Below the pieces are notes generated by a model that worked only from the letters and a program-made list of their open reading frames with translations, searched no databases and was not told where the DNA came from. A stretch of 5,378 nt of DNA, from assembly GCA_016218465.1 (NCBI GenBank), contig JACREA010000131.1:1-5378 (forward strand), written 5' to 3'. This document shows, in pieces, positions 1 through 5,378 of the stretch (its first letter is position 1; each line of letters begins with the position of its first letter). The position numbers and the translations under genes are program-made. Source of the DNA: Nitrosomonadales bacterium (GTDB lineage: Bacteria > Pseudomonadota > Gammaproteobacteria > Burkholderiales > Gallionellaceae).

Positions 1-1826
1 GCACGCCGGTGCTCCTGTTCTTTTCGGAGGGCGAATTCTAGCAGAGCTGAAAAATGTTCGGAATCTTTCTCCGCCAATTCGGCCATTTGCCGGCACGCAT
101 TGGCAAGACCGCCCGGGTAAGACCAGATGGCCTGTTCCAGCATGGATTTGGCTTGTTCCTGCCGGTTATCCTGCGCCAGGAGCATCGCATGGCGATACAC
201 CACCGTATCAGTAGGCATAAACTGCATCACACGGGTATTCAGTGCCAATTTTTCCTCGAGTTGATTGTCGTTCACCACAATCTGACTGCTCAGGAGAATA
301 TCAACATAAGGGGATAGCAACACACTGCGTTGCACCTTATCCGATCTGTCGCGTATGGGCGCATCATAATCGTCTCTTGATTTCGGATAGATAGCCAGGG
401 TTTGCTGCAAGTCACGATATCCATGATTCAACTGGATCAATACCACAAGCCCCGACAGCAAGGCAGCCGCCACGAACAAGCGCCCAATGATGTGCAATTT
501 CAACCTGTAGCGGGTTTCGTCCAGTGCGCCCAACAATATCGCCGCGACCGCCACAAAATAGGTGTACCACAGCGGGTATTCGAGCATGCTGTGAACAACC
601 AGAACCCCTAGCGCAGCATAGCCCCACCAGCTTGCCGCATCCAGTGTTGCGCTGTGCTGGCCATTTTCCATCGGTCCTGTTCGAATGGAAATTACATTCC
701 TTCTGTACAACCCATATAGCCAAACGCCCATCGGGGCAAATAACGCCAGCAATCCGGCAATGCCAGCTTCGGCAGCCAACTGAAAAATCAGGTTGTGAGC
801 GTTATTGTAAAGGCCCATGATGTTGCCCTGCTGCAACTCTGGCAACAACTGGAAATGATGCCATGCGAATTGCCCAAATCCCACACCCAGCCACGGCGAC
901 TGAGTAAACATTAGCCCTGCTTCGCGCCACAGATAAAGGCGAATGCCGCCGCTCGCATCGCCGCCAAACAGGCGCTGCACAGTATCGACGCTGCGACCGG
1001 CACCGGCCATGAAAGGCATTTGCACAACCAGATGCATCGCACCGAATCCGGCAATCAGAAAGAGGCTATAGTGCAATAGTGGCCGCAGCACGGCATCACG
1101 GCGCGCCCACAGCCAGGCCAGCCCGCACATCATCAGCAAATACAGCCAGGAGCTGCGCGAGCCGCTCAGGGTCATCACAAACAGCAGCGGCGCCGCCAGC
1201 GCTGCTACGTAACCCGCCCTGAGCCGCTTCTGCTGGTACAGCAAACCGAGCGAGATCAGTCCCAACGAGATGTAGTTGGCAAAATGGTTGGGTTGAGCGA
1301 GATTACCGTACACACTGGAAGAGACTTTAGCGACGATTACCTTGTCCAGAAAGGTGTGCCAGAGGTAATGCTGCAGTACACCTATAAACGCACTGAGTTC
1401 CGCGCCGATCAGAAGGAAAATTGCCAGCACCTGCGCCAGTCTTGCCATGCCAAAGCAGTCGCGCAACCGGACGCCGAGCACCATCAGCAATGCGGCAAAA
1501 AGCAGATACAGGACATACAATATGGCCTGATCGAAATAGACAATTTTACCCAAACCCCATTGCAGCCACACCAAGGCGATCAACGCGGCGGGCAGTTGCA
1601 CGATGCGCGGAAATTCCGGATACTGCCAAAAGTCGCGTGCGACCAAAAGGGTGAGTGCCAGCACACCAAGTAGCGCGCTCCACAATTCCTGGTCAAATGT
1701 GGTCAACGGAAGTTTGTGGCGATAGTGCAGAAAAGGCAAGACCCACATCAGCCCGACCAAGGCCAGGCTGATATGGACCAACTTGATGTCTGCAAGCCTT
1801 ATCGGCTGCTGTTTATTCTTCAGCAC
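1..1826 (-). CDS. PglL/WaaL-type membrane glycan ligase (Wzy_C superfamily), 3' end cut by window edge
   Basis: This is a multi-spanning inner-membrane protein predicted to transfer a lipid-linked oligosaccharide, on the periplasmic side, to a protein acceptor (PglL/PilO-type O-glycosylation, often of type IV pilin) or to lipid A core (WaaL-type). The frame stays open from 1826 to the left edge, giving at least 608 residues. Visible landmarks are an N-terminal block with PFLHYRHKLP (about 31-40), typical of the PglL N-terminal region; YGNLAQPNHFANY (173-185), the family's Q-P-N-H signature; SGSRSSW (221-227); a loop with R296 followed by SPWLGVGFGQF (310-320); AHNL (343-346); and HSMLEYPLWYTYF (412-424), the hallmark of the C-terminal Wzy_C_2 region. 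Roughly ten or more hydrophobic segments precede a soluble tail from about 468. The start is probably GTG at 1826-1824, because an in-frame TAA lies four codons upstream and no ATG occurs before the first membrane helix. The family call is firm. PglL is favoured over WaaL because of the QPNH and HS-LEYPLWY motifs and the long tail, but the acceptor is unknown. Confidence 0.9.
   Translation of the reverse strand, partial: MLKNKQQPIRLADIKLVHISLALVGLMWVLPFLHYRHKLPLTTFDQELWSALLGVLALTLLVARDFWQYPEFPRIVQLPAALIALVWLQWGLGKIVYFDQAILYVLYLLFAALLMVLGVRLRDCFGMARLAQVLAIFLLIGAELSAFIGVLQHYLWHTFLDKVIVAKVSSSVYGNLAQPNHFANYISLGLISLGLLYQQKRLRAGYVAALAAPLLFVMTLSGSRSSWLYLLMMCGLAWLWARRDAVLRPLLHYSLFLIAGFGAMHLVVQMPFMAGAGRSVDTVQRLFGGDASGGIRLYLWREAGLMFTQSPWLGVGFGQFAWHHFQLLPELQQGNIMGLYNNAHNLIFQLAAEAGIAGLLALFAPMGVWLYGLYRRNVISIRTGPMENGQHSATLDAASWWGYAALGVLVVHSMLEYPLWYTYFVAVAAILLGALDETRYRLKLHIIGRLFVAAALLSGLVVLIQLNHGYRDLQQTLAIYPKSRDDYDAPIRDRSDKVQRSVLLSPYVDILLSSQIVVNDNQLEEKLALNTRVMQFMPTDTVVYRHAMLLAQDNRQEQAKSMLEQAIWSYPGGLANACRQMAELAEKDSEHFSALLEFALRKEQEHRR
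1820..1826 (-). other. Overlap of DUF2892 stop and glycan-ligase start (GTGCTGA)
   Basis: On the minus strand the bases read GTGCTGA. The GTG is the most likely start of the ligase and the TGA is the stop of the DUF2892 gene, in a different frame. There is no good Shine-Dalgarno site close upstream of the GTG (nearest purine run is in TTAAAGCC), so the ligase may depend on ribosomes finishing the upstream gene (translational coupling). The alternative start, TTG at 1781-1779, has an AGG about 15 bases upstream, which is too far to be convincing, and would remove the basic N-terminal leader. Confidence 0.6.
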
Positions 1827-2032
1827 GAACTGGCTTTAATGCCAAATTTCGCGAGAATGCCATTCAGCGGACAAATTCTGGTAAATCCGCTCTGGAACAG
1901 ATTCAAGCCCACAAAGGCGGTAAACCCCAAAAAGTAGTTGCTGACGAACAACGGGCTGGCTTCTGCACCCAGCAACAACGACAGCAGGATGAATAAACCG
2001 GCGACGATACGTACAACGCGTTCAGCATTCAT
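1820..2032 (-). CDS. DUF2892 (YgaP-type) small inner-membrane protein
   Basis: This 70-residue protein begins with MNAERVVRIVAGLFILLSL and fits the DUF2892 family in length and layout: a short polar N-terminus with Arg residues, a first membrane helix (about 8-22), a second (about 31-50), then a conserved Cys-Pro turn (C54-P55) followed by a short amphipathic end (NGILAKFG). The family's role is not established; members occur alone or fused to rhodanese domains, as in E. coli YgaP, and are often near transport or sulfur-related genes. The start is well supported by an AGGAG seven bases upstream of the ATG. The gene begins 31 bases after the RND permease stop, and its last codons overlap the start of the ligase gene, so it is probably co-transcribed with both. 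The final residue is Cys (C70), encoded within the overlap. Confidence 0.88.
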   Translation of the reverse strand: MNAERVVRIVAGLFILLSLLLGAEASPLFVSNYFLGFTAFVGLNLFQSGFTRICPLNGILAKFGIKASSC

Positions 2033-2039
2033 GGCGAAA

Positions 2040-2044
2040 CTCCT
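2040..2044 (-). promoter_or_regulatory. Shine-Dalgarno site of the DUF2892 gene
   Basis: On the minus strand the bases read AGGAG, seven bases before the ATG at 2032-2030. This strong site fixes the start of the 70-residue gene and shows that it is translated independently of the upstream permease. The surrounding 31-base gap (2033-2063) is AT-rich and shows no hairpin terminator, which fits read-through from the permease gene. Confidence 0.8.
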
Positions 2045-2063
2045 GAAATTAAGTTGATAAATT

Positions 2064-5000
2064 TTACGGGATTTTTTTGTACAAAGTTGCGTAATACAAC
2101 ACCGGGATCACCACCAGTGTCAGCAAGGTGGAAACGAGGATGCCGAAAATCAGGGATATGGCCAGGCCATTGAAAATCGGGTCGTCCAGGATAAACAGCG
2201 CTCCCAGCATTGCTGCCAGCCCGGTCAGTATGATCGGCTTGGCACGCGCGCCAGCTGCGGCAATCACCGCATGCTGTAAATCAACTCCGTCACGCAACTG
2301 CAGATTGACGAAATCGACCAGCAAAATAGAATTGCGCACGATGATTCCGGCCAATGCAATCATGCCTATCATCGACGTTGCGGTGAATTGCGAACCGAGC
2401 AGCGCATGCCCCGGCATTACACCGATGATAGTAAGAGGGATCGGCGCCATGATGACCAAAGGCACGAGATACGATTTGAACTGCGCTACCACCAGCAGGT
2501 AAATCAGCAACAGCCCAACTCCGTAGGCGATACCCATATCGCGGAAAGTTTCGAACGTCACCTGCCACTCGCCGTCCCACTTCAGCGTATACCCGGCGTA
2601 TTGGTCGCTTGGCTGATTGAAGTAATAACTTTCCAGGTTACCGCCCTGTTCCAAAGTCATACCGCTGGTTTTCCCATTGATGCCGAACATGCCATACAGC
2701 GGGCTATCCAGCTTGCCAGCCATGTCACCGAATACATACACGACTGGCAGCAAGTCTTTGTGGTAGATCGGGTAGTCTCGTTGCACCGGAATGGTTTGCA
2801 CCACTTCTGAAAGCGGGACCAGCACTCCGTCACGCGCGCGAACCTTGAGCTTCAGCACTTCGTCAATGTTGCTGCGCCGTTCCGGAGACAAACCGATGCG
2901 CAGCGGCGGAGCATATTTCGCATTGGCATCGTGCAAGGAAGCTACATCCTGGCCGGCCAAGGCCACGCCGATCACATCCACAACGTCGCTGGATGTGACC
3001 CCGAGCAGTGCCGCTTTGCTTTGCACCACATGCAGCATCAGTTTGGGAGCATCCTCTGTCACGCTATCGTCAATCGAAACGATGCCATCAGTCTTACCGA
3101 AGTATTCGCGCACCTTGCCGGCCACTTTGCGTGCGCCCTCATAATCCGGTCCGTAGATTTCCGCCACTATGGGTGACATCACCGGCGGGCCTGGCGGTAC
3201 TTCGACGATCTTCACCTTTGCGTCCCAGACTTTGGCAATTTTCTGGATCGGCTCCAGCGCGGCAGTGGCTATCTCGTGACTGCTGCGGCTGCGATGATGC
3301 TTGTCGCGCAGATTAACCTGGATATCGCCCAACTCGGCTGCACTGCGCAAATAGTACTGACGCACCAACCCATTGAAATTGATCGGAGCGGCCATACCCG
3401 CGTAAGCCTCGTAATCGGTCACTTCGGGGACGGTCGCCAGATATCCGCCGATTTCATGCAGTACCGCACTGGTCCGCTCCAATGCCGTCCCGGTGGGCAT
3501 ATCCACCACAATTTGGAATTCCGACTTGTTGTCGAATGGCAGCATTTTCAGAATCACCAGCTTCACCACGCCCAACGACACGGCCAGCAGCAGACCGCCA
3601 AATATTGCCAGCCACAGCTTGCGCCGCGCAGATTTGCCATGTTCGCGGTTCAGAAACGGGCCCAGACGTTCACGAAAGAAGCGAGTGATCGCAGTATCGC
3701 GTTCATCTCCCATTACATCATGGTGAGCGCCTGCAAAACGCAGCACCAGCCACGGCGTTATAACGAAAGCCACCGCCAGCGAGATCAGCATGCCCATGCT
3801 GGCATTGATCGGGATCGGGCTCATGTAAGGCCCCATCAACCCGCTGACGAAAGCCATCGGCAGCAATGCGGCAATCACCGTGAATGTCGCCAGTATCGTC
3901 GGGCTACCCACCTCGTCTACTGCCTCGGGAATGATTTCCGAAAGAGGCGGATGTGATGCCAGCGCCCGGTGGCGGTGGATATTCTCCACCACTACGATCG
4001 CATCATCCACCAGAATGCCGATGGAAAATATCAGTGCGAACAGCGACACGCGATTCAGTGTAAAGCCCCACGCCCAGGATGCAAACAGGGTTATCGCCAG
4101 CGTCAGCAGCACCGCTATGCCGACCACCAACGCCTCGCGCCTTCCCATAGCGATCCATACCAGCGCGACTACGGCAAAGGTTGCAAAAAACAGTTTCTGA
4201 ATCAGCTTCATTGCCTTGTCATTGGCGGTTGCGCCGTAGTTACGCGTGATGCTGACCTGCATATCGGAAGGGATCACGCTGCCCTTGAGCTGGTCCACAC
4301 GCGCCATCAATTCTTCAGCAATTTCCACCGCATTGGCGCCCGGCTTCTTGGTGATAGCCAAGGTCACCGCGGTGAATTCACCCTTAGCTCCGATCTGTTT
4401 GTCTTCTGCTGCGGGTCCGGTCCCCAGCCATACATAGCTTCCCGGCTGATCCGCGCCATCCTGCACTTCGGCAATATCACGCACAAACACCGGCTTGCCA
4501 TCCGACACGCCAACGACCAGTTCCTTGACCTCATTGGCATTGCTCAAAAAGCTGCCGGTTTGCACCAACACTTCACGATTGTTTTGCACCAGATTGCCCG
4601 CATTCTGCGACACGTTCGCGGCCCGCAGGGCTGCACGCACATCCTGCATGGAAAGTTTGAAGGCATTCAGATTTTCCGGATTGAACAGCACCCGCACCAC
4701 TCGTTGCGTCGCACCGAGCGTGCTCACTTCGCGCGTGCCCGGCACTCGCTTCAAATCGGCTTCGATAGCATGCGCTACCTGCGTTAATTCGATACCGCCG
4801 CCCAGTTCCTGCTCTCGCCACAAAGTCAACGCGACGACCGGCACATCATCAATACCTTTTGCCTTGATGATCGGTTGTGCAACCCCCAGCGTGGCAGGCA
4901 GCCAGTCAGCGTGGGAATGCACGACATCATAGAGCTTCACCAGCGAAGGTACATGCTGCTCGCCTACTTTGAACTGAACGGTGATGATCGCCATGCCTGG

Positions 5001-5264
5001 CTGCGCCACCGAGTAGACGTGTTCTACACCAGCGATTTGCGAAAGTACCTGCTCGGCAGGCGTCGCTACCGTCTGCGCCACATCTTTGGCGGATGCGCCC
5101 GGATAGGCAATCAGCACATTCGCCATGGTCACGTTGATCTGCGGTTCTTCCTCGCGCGGCGTAACCAGCACGGCAAACAACCCCAGCAGCACTGCAATTA
5201 GCGCCAGTAGCAATGTCATCTGCGAGTGCAGAAAATATTTTGCGATACGTCCTGAAATACCCAT
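2064..5264 (-). CDS. RND-family efflux permease (AcrB/HAE-like, inner-membrane pump subunit)
   Basis: This is a proton-driven inner-membrane pump subunit that would export a substrate through a periplasmic adaptor and an outer-membrane channel. Its 1066 residues match the usual RND length of about 1020-1080. The layout is canonical: TM1 (about 13-34), periplasmic loop 1 (35-355), TM2-TM6 (about 356-510), TM7 (about 549-573), loop 2 (574-908), and TM8-TM12 (about 911-1060). TM4 holds the proton-relay Asp pair D420-D421 (GILVDDAIVVVEN), equivalent to AcrB D407/D408. This supports an HAE-type pump over the CusA/CzcA heavy-metal class, which carries a single Asp there. R1007 and T1014 align with AcrB R971 and T978, while the AcrB K940 position is R977 (IIVRNSILLVDF). 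Other subgroup marks are TPREEEPQI (35-43) after TM1 and EVPPGPPV (688-695) in loop 2. The ATG at 5264 has a GAGG six bases upstream. An adaptor gene ends 47 bases before it. The substrate cannot be read from the sequence. Confidence 0.95.
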   Translation of the reverse strand: MGISGRIAKYFLHSQMTLLLALIAVLLGLFAVLVTPREEEPQINVTMANVLIAYPGASAKDVAQTVATPAEQVLSQIAGVEHVYSVAQPGMAIITVQFKVGEQHVPSLVKLYDVVHSHADWLPATLGVAQPIIKAKGIDDVPVVALTLWREQELGGGIELTQVAHAIEADLKRVPGTREVSTLGATQRVVRVLFNPENLNAFKLSMQDVRAALRAANVSQNAGNLVQNNREVLVQTGSFLSNANEVKELVVGVSDGKPVFVRDIAEVQDGADQPGSYVWLGTGPAAEDKQIGAKGEFTAVTLAITKKPGANAVEIAEELMARVDQLKGSVIPSDMQVSITRNYGATANDKAMKLIQKLFFATFAVVALVWIAMGRREALVVGIAVLLTLAITLFASWAWGFTLNRVSLFALIFSIGILVDDAIVVVENIHRHRALASHPPLSEIIPEAVDEVGSPTILATFTVIAALLPMAFVSGLMGPYMSPIPINASMGMLISLAVAFVITPWLVLRFAGAHHDVMGDERDTAITRFFRERLGPFLNREHGKSARRKLWLAIFGGLLLAVSLGVVKLVILKMLPFDNKSEFQIVVDMPTGTALERTSAVLHEIGGYLATVPEVTDYEAYAGMAAPINFNGLVRQYYLRSAAELGDIQVNLRDKHHRSRSSHEIATAALEPIQKIAKVWDAKVKIVEVPPGPPVMSPIVAEIYGPDYEGARKVAGKVREYFGKTDGIVSIDDSVTEDAPKLMLHVVQSKAALLGVTSSDVVDVIGVALAGQDVASLHDANAKYAPPLRIGLSPERRSNIDEVLKLKVRARDGVLVPLSEVVQTIPVQRDYPIYHKDLLPVVYVFGDMAGKLDSPLYGMFGINGKTSGMTLEQGGNLESYYFNQPSDQYAGYTLKWDGEWQVTFETFRDMGIAYGVGLLLIYLLVVAQFKSYLVPLVIMAPIPLTIIGVMPGHALLGSQFTATSMIGMIALAGIIVRNSILLVDFVNLQLRDGVDLQHAVIAAAGARAKPIILTGLAAMLGALFILDDPIFNGLAISLIFGILVSTLLTLVVIPVLYYATLYKKIP

Positions 5265-5270
5265 TCGGAG

Positions 5271-5275
5271 CCTCT
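5271..5275 (-). promoter_or_regulatory. Shine-Dalgarno site of the RND permease gene
   Basis: The minus strand reads AGAGG, six bases before the ATG at 5264-5262. It supports this ATG as the start, which also places the first transmembrane helix at the expected distance (about 12 residues) from the N-terminus. The rest of the 47-base gap (5265-5311) shows no convincing promoter or terminator, so the permease is probably transcribed with the adaptor. Confidence 0.7.
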
Positions 5276-5311
5276 ATAAATTCATGAATGACGGTTCGTT
5301 TAAAACTCCCA

Positions 5312-5378
5312 TTATTTGGCCAGCCTCGCCATCCCGGCCTTAATGGGCTCCAGAGCCACTTGCTCGCCCGGATTCAGC
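5312..5378 (-). CDS. C-terminal end of an upstream gene, probably the RND periplasmic adaptor (MFP/HlyD family), 5' part outside window
   Basis: Only the last 21 residues and a TAA stop are in the window; they read LNPGEQVALEPIKAGMARLA followed by a final Lys. The L-x-x-G-(E/D)-x-V pattern is what is commonly seen near the C-terminal membrane-proximal domain of RND membrane-fusion proteins (for example GL-x-x-G-x-x-V in AcrA-like adaptors). Such adaptors normally lie directly upstream of their permease, as here with a 47-base gap. The identification therefore rests on a very short fragment plus gene context. The frame and stop are clear, but a different upstream protein cannot be excluded. 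Confidence 0.65.
   Translation of the reverse strand, partial: LNPGEQVALEPIKAGMARLAK

Noticed and set aside
412..723. Minus-strand open frame of 103 codons within the ligase
   Set aside because: It is an alternative frame of the ligase gene. The true frame here carries the HSMLEYPLWYTYF motif and continues unbroken through the region, so there is no frameshift or separate gene.
1284..1937. Plus-strand open frames opposite the ligase and DUF2892 genes (129 codons at 1284-1673 and 73 codons at 1716-1937)
   Set aside because: They have low-complexity, Gln- and His-rich translations and lie antisense to well-supported membrane-protein genes.
2033..2063. Possible terminator after the RND permease gene
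   Set aside because: The 31-base gap is AT-rich but has no GC-rich inverted repeat followed by a T run, so transcription probably continues into the DUF2892 gene.
3276..4787. Long open frames on the plus strand (226 codons at 3276-3956 and 272 codons at 3969-4787)
   Set aside because: Both lie opposite the RND permease, whose frame has all the family motifs. Their translations are rich in His, Gln and Arg, with no recognisable domain or membrane pattern, as expected for an antisense shadow of a GC-moderate membrane-protein gene.
2064..5264. Assignment of the RND pump as a CusA/CzcA-type heavy-metal exporter
   Set aside because: The paired Asp residues in TM4 and the Arg/Thr pattern in TM10-TM11 follow the HAE-type proton relay rather than the metal-exporter pattern. 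Scattered Met residues in the periplasmic loops cannot be matched by eye to the CusA methionine site.
5280..5289. Ten-base perfect palindrome ATTCATGAAT in the gap between adaptor and permease genes
   Set aside because: It is a short AT-rich palindrome that does not extend beyond ten bases, has no second copy in the window and no associated promoter, so an operator cannot be supported.

Overview
The window shows four genes, all on the minus strand and so closely spaced that they are probably one transcription unit. In reading order they are the last 21 codons of a gene that is probably an RND-pump periplasmic adaptor (right edge), a full-length 1066-residue RND inner-membrane efflux permease, a 70-residue DUF2892/YgaP-type two-helix membrane protein, and a large multi-spanning membrane glycan ligase of the PglL/WaaL/Wzy superfamily that runs off the left edge. 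Coding sequence fills nearly everything; the intergenic gaps are only 47 and 31 bases, and the last two genes overlap. I see no RNA genes, mobile elements, CRISPR arrays, large repeats or terminators.

The host is a Gram-negative bacterium, because a tripartite RND pump and a periplasmic-facing glycan ligase both need a two-membrane envelope. Moderate GC content and a PglL-type ligase with both its characteristic N-terminal block and its extended C-terminal domain suggest a proteobacterium, plausibly a betaproteobacterium. That placement is inference from general family knowledge, not from a search.

Layout. 5378-5312: adaptor C-terminus. 5264-2064: RND permease with both transmembrane halves and both periplasmic loops, paired Asp residues in TM4 and an Arg where AcrB has its TM10 Lys. 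2032-1820: DUF2892 protein with a strong Shine-Dalgarno site. 1826-1: ligase, most likely starting at a GTG that overlaps the DUF2892 stop codon, open to the left edge (at least 608 codons).

How they may work together. The adaptor and permease form two thirds of an export pump; no outer-membrane channel gene is visible. The DUF2892 protein and the ligase are also inner-membrane proteins. The ligase would transfer a lipid-linked glycan to a protein (such as a type IV pilin) or to lipid A core on the periplasmic face. No functional link between pump and ligase is demonstrated by the sequence; the shared strand, short gaps and start/stop overlap are the only evidence for co-expression. I found no clear sign of a wholly new system. 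The most unusual point is the translationally coupled DUF2892-ligase pair at the tail of an RND efflux operon.
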